In this document: positions 23,640-35,803 of the stretch, in pieces
Layout of the letters: every line of letters starts with the position of its first letter
Position numbering within the stretch: position 1 is the first letter of the stretch
From: an uncultured beta proteobacterium
Lineage (GTDB): Bacteria > Pseudomonadota > Gammaproteobacteria > Burkholderiales > Burkholderiaceae_C
Reading direction: 5' to 3'
NCBI GenBank assembly: GCA_903822205.1
Contig: CAIJOK010000007.1
Coordinates: 1-44,125, forward strand
Length of the DNA: 44,125 bases
Made by a program: the position numbers and the translations under genes
The notes under the pieces: model-generated
What the model was told of the DNA's origin: nothing
Seen by the model: the letters and a program-made list of their open reading frames with translations, nothing else
Databases searched by the model: none

Positions 23640-24722
23640 TCAGCGTGTCAGGATTTGCTCAAGCGCCCAGCGCGGTTTGACATCAAAAGCGTAGTCACAG
23701 TGGGCGGTTTGAACGCCTGCTTGCAGACGCATGGCGGCCGCCATCGCGATCATGGCCCCGTTGTCGGTACACAGATCAAGCTCGGGGTAATGCACCTGCA
23801 CGGCGCGTCCAGAGCATTCGGCATTCAGACGGTCGCGCAGCAGGCGGTTGGCCCCCACCCCCCCCGCCACCACCAGGCGTTCAAGACCTGTGCCGTGCAG
23901 TGCAGCCAAAGACTTGGCCACCAGCACATCGACGATTGCGGCCTGCGTTGATGCAGCCAAGTCTGCCAGGACAGACATAGGCAGCGCCGTGATGGCGCAG
24001 CCCTGCTGGGCGGCCAGTTTTTTGGCCTGCACCATGACGGCGGTTTTGAGGCCCGCAAACGAAAAATCAAGTCCGTGGCTGTGCAACAGCGGGCGTGGCA
24101 AATGAAAGGCCCGGGCATTGCCGCTCTGCGCCAAGGCAGACAACGCCTGCCCACCCGGATAGCCCAAACCCAGCAGCTTGGCGGATTTGTCAAAAGCCTC
24201 TCCGGCGGCATCGTCCAAGGTTTCACCCAACAACTGGTACTGCCCCACGCCGTCCACCCGCATCAGTTGGGTGTGGCCGCCTGACACCAGCAGGGCCACA
24301 AACGGAAAACAAGGCGGGTCAGCGCTTAAAAATGGCGACAGCAAATGGCCCTCCAAGTGATGCACCCCCAGCACCGGTTTTTGCAGTGCCGCAGCCAGGG
24401 CGCAAGCCACGCCCGCACCCACCAGCAGAGCGCCGGCCAGTCCAGGGCCACGGGTAAAGGCCAGCACATCCACGTCACCCAGACGGCGATTGGCCTGCGT
24501 CAAAACCTGGCGAGCCAGCGGCAAAACGCGCCGGATGTGGTCACGACTGGCCAGCTCAGGCACCACGCCGCCATACGCCTGGTGCATGTCGATTTGGCTG
24601 AACAAGGCATGCGCCCTCAGAACAGGCAGGTCTGTGCCGCACACATCCACCAAGCCCACACCGGTTTCATCGCAGGAGGACTCTATGCCCAGGACGCAAA
24701 AATTTTGGAGCGTTACAGACAC
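23640..24722 (-). CDS. tsaD: tRNA N6-threonylcarbamoyladenosine transferase TsaD
   Basis: TsaD transfers the threonylcarbamoyl group from TC-AMP to A37 of ANN-decoding tRNAs, acting with TsaB and TsaE. The 360-residue protein opens with [17 protein letters not shown] and has the metal-binding HHLEGH segment and [13 protein letters not shown]. The [22 protein letters not shown] signature (shown in part as [13 protein letters not shown]) and [15 protein letters not shown] follow. The length is slightly above normal. The start appears to be GTG at 24722, because no ATG in frame precedes the conserved [10 protein letters not shown]. It is convergent with the tolC-family gene. No gene lies in the 138 bp upstream. 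Confidence 0.97.
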   Translation of the reverse strand: MSVTLQNFCVLGIESSCDETGVGLVDVCGTDLPVLRAHALFSQIDMHQAYGGVVPELASRDHIRRVLPLARQVLTQANRRLGDVDVLAFTRGPGLAGALLVGAGVACALAAALQKPVLGVHHLEGHLLSPFLSADPPCFPFVALLVSGGHTQLMRVDGVGQYQLLGETLDDAAGEAFDKSAKLLGLGYPGGQALSALAQSGNARAFHLPRPLLHSHGLDFSFAGLKTAVMVQAKKLAAQQGCAITALPMSVLADLAASTQAAIVDVLVAKSLAALHGTGLERLVVAGGVGANRLLRDRLNAECSGRAVQVHYPELDLCTDNGAMIAMAAAMRLQAGVQTAHCDYAFDVKPRWALEQILTR

Positions 24723-24779
24723 GAATAACTCATAATTACAAAAAGTTATTTACGTTCAAAACAATCAATATTTAACAAC

Positions 24780-24800
24780 AGCGCCCGTCAATAGGGCGCT
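24780..24800 (-). terminator. Hairpin downstream of the porin gene
   Basis: AGCGCCC and GGGCGCT form a perfect 7-bp stem around a 7-base loop, 60 bases after the porin stop on the minus strand. The sequence after it (GTTGTTAAATATT) is U-rich but not a clean U tract. The surrounding 138-bp gap (24723-24860) is strongly AT-rich and should also hold the tsaD promoter, which I could not pin down. Confidence 0.45.
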
Positions 24801-24860
24801 ATGTGCTACAATATTAGGATATATCAAGTAAGTAATTTAATGTAATCAACAAGAGAAAGT

Positions 24861-26192
24861 TCAAAACGACACGACGACCGAGGTGCCAACGGTTGTCTTG
24901 TGCTGGGTGAACGAACCGTTTTCATCGACAAAGTTAAAGCCTGTGGATTGATCGACCCGCAGCTCGGTCTTCCACTGGGTGCTGGGGTTGATCGAATAAT
25001 TGGTGCCCAGCGATACACGGGTCAGGTCGGCCCCGACTACGGGGTCAATGATGCCCCCGACATCGTTTAACTTAGGCCCCAGTCCCGTGCCGGCCAATGG
25101 CGACAGTTTGGAGATATCTTGCAGATTATTGAAGTAGTGACCTACGTATATGCCGCCACCGTTGTCCTGATTGTTCAAATAATCAGCCCGCGCCAACAAC
25201 TGTAAGCGCGGCGTGACTTTGTAACCCGCCAGGGCCGACAGTCCCCACCATCTGGCATCACTGCCGTTGTAGGCTCCTGCCGTCAGATTGCCGACGTTCA
25301 ATTGACCATTGATCAGCCAGTTGCCACGGATATAGCCTCCATCAAGCGCCACGGCATTGAACTGACGGGCGGAAGTGGCGTGAGCACCCGACAGACCCAG
25401 CGAGGCATAGTCATTGACCGTCCAGTCCAGACGATAGGCCAGTCCGGCTGTGCGGGGTACGGGTGCAGGCGGTAGAGGCGGTGTAGGCGCGTTAGGGTAG
25501 GCTCCTGCGTCGTCAGCCGCTCCGTCGATATTGCCGATCATCCATTTCAGTGCCAAGTCTTTGCTGATGGCGTAGCCCATGCCTATGCCAGTGTAGTTGG
25601 TAGGCCCAGCCAGGTCAAAAAGGGCATTGTGGGTGAGCAGGGGGTTGAGATGCGCAAACCCAGACTCATAGCCTTGAAAGTCAGGGATCAATCCACCATA
25701 AACGCGTGTGCTCTCTGAGATGGGGAACGACACCGTGGCCTCGTTGACCAGATGGCTGCTGCCAGGCATCAAGCGCAAAGTCCAATTGACCCCGCCACCT
25801 CCATCCACCTCTTTGCTTAAATCAAGCATACCGGTTGCGTAGCCGCCATCACCTGCGGCACTGAAGGTATTGACACCTGCTGAAGAATCCCGCAGGTACA
25901 TGGCCTCAAGCACCCCCTTGATTTTCAGACCCTTGAAGCCTGACTTGATGGCATCTTCTTGCGCAAGGTTCAGTTTTTGCTCAAGCTGGGTCACCTGGTG
26001 TGTGGAGTCGCCGGGCGCGGTCTGGGTGTTGGTGGTGCTGGTGCTCAGAGCCTCGACTTTGTCGGACAGTGCCTTGATCTGTGCCCTGAGTGCAGCGATC
26101 TCTTGCTGCAAGTCGGCGGGGGACTGTGCCTGAGCGCTCAGGCAGGGAACAGCGCAGGCCAGGGCAATTGGCCATAATTTGTGATGCAACAT
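24861..26192 (-). CDS. Outer-membrane porin-like protein (DUF3138-type)
   Basis: The 443-residue product has a signal peptide (MLHHKLWPIALACAVPCLSAQA). An N-terminal coiled coil follows (DLQQEIAALRAQIKALSDKV), and then SGFKGLKIKGVLEAMYLRDSSAG starts a beta-barrel with alternating strands and a C-terminal TVGTSVVVSF ending in Phe. This is the layout of betaproteobacterial DUF3138/OprB-like porins. The start is placed at the ATG at 26192 because it begins a clean signal peptide; the longer frame upstream has none. It follows the GH94-like phosphorylase gene by 83 bp on the same strand. It may bring in or release the oligosaccharide handled there, but that is inference. A proline-rich loop (PTPPLPPAPVP) lies in the barrel. 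Confidence 0.8.
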   Translation of the reverse strand: MLHHKLWPIALACAVPCLSAQAQSPADLQQEIAALRAQIKALSDKVEALSTSTTNTQTAPGDSTHQVTQLEQKLNLAQEDAIKSGFKGLKIKGVLEAMYLRDSSAGVNTFSAAGDGGYATGMLDLSKEVDGGGGVNWTLRLMPGSSHLVNEATVSFPISESTRVYGGLIPDFQGYESGFAHLNPLLTHNALFDLAGPTNYTGIGMGYAISKDLALKWMIGNIDGAADDAGAYPNAPTPPLPPAPVPRTAGLAYRLDWTVNDYASLGLSGAHATSARQFNAVALDGGYIRGNWLINGQLNVGNLTAGAYNGSDARWWGLSALAGYKVTPRLQLLARADYLNNQDNGGGIYVGHYFNNLQDISKLSPLAGTGLGPKLNDVGGIIDPVVGADLTRVSLGTNYSINPSTQWKTELRVDQSTGFNFVDENGSFTQHKTTVGTSVVVSF

Positions 26193-26275
26193 GGTGTGGA
26201 TGGATCTCCATTTTGAACAGGCTGGTTGATAAAAAGTGGGCGATGTTACTGTGTCGCAAGCATTTATTTGCATTT

Positions 26276-29266
26276 TTACGACCAGACAAGCATGATGCGG
26301 CACACTGCGCCTGGCCCCACTCGGGGGATGATGCCCAGGGGCCTGACCTGCCCGTCCACGGTCAGTGTGGGGGTTTGGTCCAAGGCTCGGACAAACCCTA
26401 GAGGCTTGCGGTAGGTGACTTGGTAGGTCTCTGTTTGCCATTGCAGGTCGATCCGAACCTCTGTATCGGTGGTGCGCAACAGGGGGTCCAGCCGCAAACC
26501 CAGGTGACAGAAGTCAATGCCAAAGCCTCTGCGCACAGCCAGGGTGGACCACGATGCCGTGCCAGACAGCAGCGGGCCGATGTTTTCTCCGGTTTCGCTG
26601 TTGTTGTACTGGGTGCAAAAGCGGGGGTTGCCGGCCAGCACAAAGGGGTTGTCCAGGGTGCGGTAAGGGGCCGCCAGATCGATCATCTGCCAGGCTGACG
26701 CGCTCATAGCAGATGCAAGGGCAGGGTCTGTGACCTGAGACGCTGCCTGGAACAGGGCCACGACCGCCATCAGACTGGCATGTTTGAAGACCGCGCCGTT
26801 TTCACGGTCGCCCGCAAAATACTCGGCGCTGGCCACAGATGGCTCGACGCGGCGCAGGTCATGGGCTGTCACCAGGCGGTAGCCGTGCGGGGTTTTCAGG
26901 CGAGACTCAAGCAAGGCGTACATGGATGCAATCTGTGCCTCACTGGCCACGCCTGAGAGCACCGCCCAACTAAAGCTATTGATAAACAAACTGCCGCTGC
27001 TGCCATCAGTGGCCAGGCCGTCACCAGGTGCGCCCACCACAGGGTGGTCACAGGGGCGATTGACCAGCAGCCGTGCAAACCAGGTGTCCTTCCAGGCGTG
27101 GGTTTGGCAGGCTGCCGTCACATCTGACGACACGGTCTGTGCCAGCGAGGCAATGCTTTTTTTGTCCACACTGAGGGCCAATCGGGCCAATTCGTCAGCA
27201 GCCAGTTTGAGCAAAAAGGCGTTCATCACGCTCTCTGTGCCGTCCGATGGAGACCTTTGGCCGGTCTGCCAGGCGGCTTGTTTGGCCGGCCCGTCAGGGT
27301 GGGTGGTGTCCACCTTGAGGCAGTCGTTCCAGTCGGCCCTGTCCAGCAGCGGCAGACCGTGCTGTCCTACCGACACCAGACCCGAATAGCGGACGATGGC
27401 GGCCAGGGTGTCGATCAACGGGCGCGTCAGGGCCTTGCTGCCGGCCACGCTGACCTGGCGGGTTAAAAAGTCGGTTTGGCCGGTCAAATCCACATAGCGG
27501 GACACAGCCTGTATCAGCCACAGCGCGTCGTCAGACCACAAGCCCGGCTCTTTGCCCACCCAATAAAAGTTATGGTTGGCAAAACCAAACTCATGCACCT
27601 GAGCAGCCCATTGGCCCAATAAGTCTTCAACCAAATCAGATCGGCCTTCGGCGCAAAACGGGGCCATGCTGGCAAACAGGTCTTGGACCTCGCGAAAGCC
27701 TATTTCGCGGTAGCCTTTTTGGGTTTGGTCAAACGACCGGCTGACAAAGGTTTGGTAATAAACCTGAAAAGGCAGGTTTTGGTTGGCCCAACTGTCAAAG
27801 CGCTCGCTGCCTGTCGAAAATCGCAGGTAGGCACAGTGGCGTTCAAAAGCCTGTTGCCGCATTTGAATGGCCTGTTGCACGGCCTGTGGGCTGTCGTACC
27901 GGGCCAGCAGTGCCGTGACTTGGTCTGCCAGACTGTGGCGGCCAAAGCCATCGGTGCTGCGGGCACTGACCAGTCCGGTCAAGCTCGTCATCGTCACCGT
28001 TTGGCCCGGGGCCAAATGGATGGGAACGGCCAATGCAAAAAACCCCGGTCCCTTGCGCGACAAACGGTTGGACAGCCTGGCCACGCTGTCAGGGCGCTCC
28101 AGCGTACCCTGGCCTACAAACTCTCGGTAGTCCGTACAAAATTCACGGGGAAAGGTGCGTGACAGTCCATCATGAACTGCCAAAACCTGAAACCTGAGGT
28201 CATTCTGATCCTGCACAGGGCAATAGTCCGGGGCCAGCGCCAACACAGCCCCATCGTCGGTGCGCAACAGGCCTGCCTGCATGATGATGTTGCTGTAGAG
28301 CACGTCTTCCATCAGGGCGGGGGGCTTGGACGGGCCAAACATACCGGTATAGACCAAGCGCAGGGTGCGGGGTGTGCTGCCCTGGTTAACAAGCGTGATC
28401 TGTTGAACCTCGCAGGCCAGTGGCAGGCTGGCATCCTCTTGGGCTGCCAAAAAAATCTCGCGGCCAATCGACAGGCCGCAGCGGGTGTGCGTTGTGATGG
28501 TGGTTAGGTTAGGGGCGTGGGTGCATCGGGCACTGACCACGGTGCTGTCCAAAGTGCTGTTCACCTGAGCTGAATAAAACACTTGCTGACCGTCCTCGGT
28601 CAGATAAAACTGACGGTTGGCCGGAAAACCGTTTTCTTCTTGACGCAGGTCCCAACGTGTGGCCAGCACCTGGGTGGCGGCGTGGCTGCGAAAACTGCCG
28701 CGTCCCAGTACATCGACCACGCTTTTGGGGGTGGTTTGCAGCGGGTGGTCAAAGCCTGTGCGGTCGCCCATCAGCAGATTCACGCCGTAATGGGGGCCGG
28801 GCATGGGGCAGCGGGGGTCAAGCACGCTGCGACCCTGGGCATCCAGACTGCCGGCCCATGCGCCTGCTGCCTGACACAGTGCCACCAAGGTATCCGACAG
28901 CCCGTCTGGCAGTGCCAATGGGCCAATCGGTCGATCAGGCTGGGCAGGCTGATCCGCCTGGGCTATGTACGCGCTCACCAAGGCTTGCTCGCCGTCAAAT
29001 GCCAACAGCAAGTCTGAGCGGTTGTCGATGGGGAGCAGCCGCAAAACATCACGGTTTTGCAAAAGTGTCTGCATGACGGGCATCCAGTGGGGCAGACCCG
29101 ACACCCCGATCACGGTGGCGCACGAGGCATCCAGATAAACGGCATCGCAGGCATGGCGACACAAACCGCCAAAGACGCTTTGCAGAACAGCGCTGGCAGA
29201 TTGCACGGCGGAACGGGCGGTGGTGTAGTGGGTGTTGATGGCGGCAGGTTTCACGGATAAGGACAT
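26276..29266 (-). CDS. GH94-like glycoside phosphorylase
   Basis: GH94 enzymes phosphorolyse beta-glucosidic bonds, as in cellobiose, chitobiose or cyclic beta-glucan chains. The 996-residue protein has an N-terminal beta-sandwich region (about 180-420). The (alpha/alpha)6 barrel carries the catalytic segment LDRADWNDCLKVD (acid Asp in DWND), preceded by FREVQDLFASMAPFCAE and GLWSDDALWLIQAVSRY. GTESVMNAFLLKL and NSFSWAVLSGVAS follow, and YNNSETGENIGPLLSGTASW lies near the end. The start is set at the ATG at 29266; a TTG four codons upstream is possible. There is no signal peptide, so it is cytoplasmic. It lacks the glycosyltransferase half of cyclic-glucan synthases. The substrate cannot be decided. 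It is upstream of the porin gene, and its own 5' region contains a dyad. Confidence 0.83.
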   Translation of the reverse strand: MSLSVKPAAINTHYTTARSAVQSASAVLQSVFGGLCRHACDAVYLDASCATVIGVSGLPHWMPVMQTLLQNRDVLRLLPIDNRSDLLLAFDGEQALVSAYIAQADQPAQPDRPIGPLALPDGLSDTLVALCQAAGAWAGSLDAQGRSVLDPRCPMPGPHYGVNLLMGDRTGFDHPLQTTPKSVVDVLGRGSFRSHAATQVLATRWDLRQEENGFPANRQFYLTEDGQQVFYSAQVNSTLDSTVVSARCTHAPNLTTITTHTRCGLSIGREIFLAAQEDASLPLACEVQQITLVNQGSTPRTLRLVYTGMFGPSKPPALMEDVLYSNIIMQAGLLRTDDGAVLALAPDYCPVQDQNDLRFQVLAVHDGLSRTFPREFCTDYREFVGQGTLERPDSVARLSNRLSRKGPGFFALAVPIHLAPGQTVTMTSLTGLVSARSTDGFGRHSLADQVTALLARYDSPQAVQQAIQMRQQAFERHCAYLRFSTGSERFDSWANQNLPFQVYYQTFVSRSFDQTQKGYREIGFREVQDLFASMAPFCAEGRSDLVEDLLGQWAAQVHEFGFANHNFYWVGKEPGLWSDDALWLIQAVSRYVDLTGQTDFLTRQVSVAGSKALTRPLIDTLAAIVRYSGLVSVGQHGLPLLDRADWNDCLKVDTTHPDGPAKQAAWQTGQRSPSDGTESVMNAFLLKLAADELARLALSVDKKSIASLAQTVSSDVTAACQTHAWKDTWFARLLVNRPCDHPVVGAPGDGLATDGSSGSLFINSFSWAVLSGVASEAQIASMYALLESRLKTPHGYRLVTAHDLRRVEPSVASAEYFAGDRENGAVFKHASLMAVVALFQAASQVTDPALASAMSASAWQMIDLAAPYRTLDNPFVLAGNPRFCTQYNNSETGENIGPLLSGTASWSTLAVRRGFGIDFCHLGLRLDPLLRTTDTEVRIDLQWQTETYQVTYRKPLGFVRALDQTPTLTVDGQVRPLGIIPRVGPGAVCRIMLVWS

Positions 29267-29322
29267 GGTGGGGGCCAAAGGACGGTGTAAGAGTTAAATG
29301 AGTAAATTATCACAAAATAATA

Positions 29323-29367
29323 GTTACATCATTAATTGACTTTGATTTAATGTAACGCTTGATTATA
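29323..29367 (-). promoter_or_regulatory. Candidate promoter and operator dyad of the GH94-like gene
   Basis: On the minus strand a perfect -10 element TATAAT lies at 29362-29367. No good -35 is seen 16-18 bases upstream. Overlapping the expected start point is a long imperfect dyad: GTTACAT at 29323-29329 and ATGTAAC at 29350-29356, with further ATTAA/TTTAAT pairing inside. This looks like a binding site for a dimeric regulator. The whole gap 29267-29410 is AT-rich and holds no gene. The motifs are seen directly; the function is inferred. Confidence 0.5.
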
Positions 29368-29410
29368 GTGCATCGCATGCTATGTTTTATGTATTTATCA
29401 AGTATGCTAT

Positions 29411-30118
29411 TTATTGCAAATCAGCCGATTGGCCTGGCGATGGGGCCAGGGTTTCGGGCTTGATGGGCTGCGTGCTGGAGATAGAAACGGTCCAGTCGGA
29501 CTGGCCCAGTGTGCCGATTTGTAGCGGTCTTGGCAGTTGCGTCACGTCCAGCCTGAATCTAAAAGCCACCAGGTGCGGCGTGCCAGGCTCAAGGTCTGCC
29601 ACATCGGCGATACGCCAGCGGTAGAGGCGCTGCACCGCAGCCATGGCATCAAGAAGTGTGTCAAAGTTTTGGTTGAGCGACAAACGCAGCCCCGGGGCAG
29701 ATGTGTCGTCTGCGGCCCGATTAACGCGCCACTGCCGCGTCAGCGGCTGGTACGCCAGCCTGATCCATCGCTGCGTGGAGGCCACTTTTTTGTCCGTCCA
29801 GTACCAGCGTTCTCGCAGCAGATCGGTTTCGACCACAAAGATGACGGCAATGCCCTTGTAAAGCGCATCCTGCACGGCTGGTGACAGTTCAAACTGAAGC
29901 TGCGCGGACAGCCTAAGGGTGTCGTCTATCCTCTCCGTTGACAGCGTAACCCCTTCTGGGGGCGGAGTTTGCGTCTGCGCAAAGCCAAATCCCAGGCCGA
30001 GACCCACTGCAAGCCAAAACAGGCACAACAGGCACAACAGGCGCAACAACTTAAGCCAGCGCCCAAATGCCTGGGGTAGGCTCGGCAATTTACTTCGCTG
30101 ACTTTTGAAGCAAGGCAT
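29411..30118 (-). CDS. DUF4390 family protein, exported or membrane-anchored
   Basis: The 235-residue product has an N-terminal basic stretch, then a hydrophobic segment (LLRLLCLLCLFWLAVGLGLG) that acts as signal peptide or anchor. A soluble domain typical of DUF4390 follows: LSAQLQFELSPAVQDALYKG, IFVVETDLLRERWYW, LAYQPLTRQWRV and VAFRFRLDVTQLPRPLQIG. The function is unknown. In Burkholderiales this gene usually follows rsmB, as here, and then a two-component system; here the GH94-like gene follows instead. The start is uncertain because ATG codons at 30118 and 30130 both lie within the end of rsmB. The shorter one is used. A 9-bp tandem repeat (30021-30047) encodes the LLCLLC part of the hydrophobic segment. 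Confidence 0.82.
   Translation of the reverse strand: MPCFKSQRSKLPSLPQAFGRWLKLLRLLCLLCLFWLAVGLGLGFGFAQTQTPPPEGVTLSTERIDDTLRLSAQLQFELSPAVQDALYKGIAVIFVVETDLLRERWYWTDKKVASTQRWIRLAYQPLTRQWRVNRAADDTSAPGLRLSLNQNFDTLLDAMAAVQRLYRWRIADVADLEPGTPHLVAFRFRLDVTQLPRPLQIGTLGQSDWTVSISSTQPIKPETLAPSPGQSADLQ
30021..30047. repeat. 9-bp tandem repeat in the DUF4390 signal segment
   Basis: AGGCACAAC, AGGCACAAC and AGGCGCAAC are three head-to-tail units. On the coding strand they encode repeated LLCLL-type residues in the hydrophobic segment. Unit gain or loss would lengthen or shorten the membrane segment by three residues. Confidence 0.88.
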
Positions 30119-31478
30119 AAAAAAATCCATCGCTGTCTGGCCCGTCGGCCTGAACATCGTCCAAATTTTCAAAATCGTCAAAATCGTCAAAATCGCCGGC
30201 ATTCCGAGCTAAGGGCAGACATCGAACATCGGTACGCCCTGCCATAAAAGCCCGGATGGTGTCATCACCCTCGGCCTTGAAAACTGAGCACACGGCGTAC
30301 AGCATACGTCCGCCAGGTTTGACCAGCGGCCACAGGGATTGCAGCAAACGTGCCTGTGTCTGCACCATTTGGGCGATGTCCGTGGGCCTGCGCAGCCACC
30401 GAATGTCGGGGTGACGGCGCACCACGCCTGAGGCCGAACACGGGGCATCCAGCATCACGGCATCAAACAGGATACCGTCCCACCAGGATGAGGGGTCAGC
30501 GGCATCGGCCTGTACCACCTGTGCCACCAGACCCAAACGCTGCAAGGTTTGACGCACCCTGTCACAGCGTTCAGCGTCGATGTCCAGTGCCGTCAGTTGC
30601 AGATTGGCCAGTTCGAGCAAATGAGCGGTTTTGCCACCCGGAGCAGCGCAGGCATCCAGTACCCGCAGCGGGGCGTGGTGTTTTACCTGGTCATTGTCCG
30701 GTTCACCAGCCCGTACTGCCCACCCGGACAACAGCAGGGGTGCGGCTCTTTGTGCCGATGCGTCTTGCACCGATACCAGGCCATCGGCAAACCCCGGGAT
30801 CACATCGACAGCACATGCTGCATGCAAATGCACGCCATGCGGCCCCACCCGGGTGGCTGCCATGCCGGCGCTGCCCAGCATCGACAGATAGTGATTGACC
30901 GATGTTTTGCGGGAATTGACGCGCAATGTCAGCGGTGCATGGCGGTTGTTGGCCTCTAGCATCGTCATCCAACGCGTGGGCCAGTCGGTTTGTAGGCGGT
31001 TAACCCACCATTCAGGGTGGTTCCACCGCGCCAGGGGCACAGGGTCTGACTGCGCCACCAAGCACGCACGTTCGCGCAAAAAACGCCGCAAACAGGCATT
31101 GACAAAGGCTGCACCTGATCGCATGGCCCGTGTTTGTTGGGCGGCTTCAACAGCTTGATCGACAAGGGTAAATGCCTGGTAGGGCGCAGGTTCAGCAGCA
31201 TCGTCGTCATCGTTGTGCCACATCAAAGCCAGCGCTGTCAGCAGCAATGCATCGGTGGCGGCGGGCGGCGGGCGGCGGGCCAATATCTGGCGCAAAACAA
31301 GCGCTCGCCCCAAGTGGCGAAGTGCCAAAAAAGACAGGGCCTGAACCCCGGGGCGCTGCTGCGAACTGAGCATGTTCAGCGCCGTTGCACACGATGCGCC
31401 TGAGCGCACAGCGGCTAACACACCTGCGGTGCTTTGCAGTTGCTGCCACAGGGGCGGTTGGTTTTGGCGTGGCTTCAT
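30090..31478 (-). CDS. rsmB: 16S rRNA m5C967 methyltransferase RsmB
   Basis: RsmB methylates C967 of 16S rRNA using SAM. The 462-residue protein has the N-terminal NusB-like helical domain (from PPLWQQLQSTAGVLAAVRSG). The RsmB/NOL1 methyltransferase domain has LDACAAPGGKTAHLLEL (SAM site) and DAPCSASGVVRRHPDIRW, with the catalytic PC cysteine. GGRMLYAVCSVFKAEGD contains the second conserved Cys. The ATG at 31478 is preferred over one 22 codons upstream, which overlaps the rpoC terminator hairpin. Near the C terminus an acidic DFDDFDDFENLDD insertion is encoded by a 9-bp tandem repeat (30169-30195). The 3' end overlaps the DUF4390 gene. Confidence 0.95.
   Translation of the reverse strand: MKPRQNQPPLWQQLQSTAGVLAAVRSGASCATALNMLSSQQRPGVQALSFLALRHLGRALVLRQILARRPPPAATDALLLTALALMWHNDDDDAAEPAPYQAFTLVDQAVEAAQQTRAMRSGAAFVNACLRRFLRERACLVAQSDPVPLARWNHPEWWVNRLQTDWPTRWMTMLEANNRHAPLTLRVNSRKTSVNHYLSMLGSAGMAATRVGPHGVHLHAACAVDVIPGFADGLVSVQDASAQRAAPLLLSGWAVRAGEPDNDQVKHHAPLRVLDACAAPGGKTAHLLELANLQLTALDIDAERCDRVRQTLQRLGLVAQVVQADAADPSSWWDGILFDAVMLDAPCSASGVVRRHPDIRWLRRPTDIAQMVQTQARLLQSLWPLVKPGGRMLYAVCSVFKAEGDDTIRAFMAGRTDVRCLPLARNAGDFDDFDDFENLDDVQADGPDSDGFFYALLQKSAK
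30169..30195. repeat. 9-bp tandem repeat in rsmB
   Basis: Three exact TCAAAATCG units occur head to tail and encode repeated DDF on the minus strand. They sit in a poorly conserved stretch near the RsmB C terminus. Confidence 0.9.
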
Positions 31479-31489
31479 ATAGCGCAAAT

Positions 31490-31527
31490 AAAAACGCCCC
31501 AAGCCCCCGTCAACAGGGCATGAGGCG
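31490..31527 (-). terminator. Rho-independent terminator after rpoC
   Basis: On the minus strand, 29 bases after the rpoC stop (31557), a GC-rich stem (CGCCTCATGCCC pairing with GGGGGCTTGGGGCG, one mismatch and one G-U pair) has a short loop. It is followed directly by TTTTTATTT. This ends the rplKAJL-rpoBC transcription unit before rsmB. Confidence 0.75.
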
Positions 31528-31556
31528 CTTGATATCAAGGGCAACTCAGGCGCAAA

Positions 31557-35771
<4,215 letters not shown>

Positions 35772-35803
35772 GGTGGTTTTTTCCTGTAGTGCTGTAGGGG
35801 CGG

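Noticed and set aside
24800-24815. TACAAT -10-like box on the plus strand in the tsaD-porin gap
   Set aside because: No plus-strand gene lies downstream; the next genes on both sides are on the minus strand.
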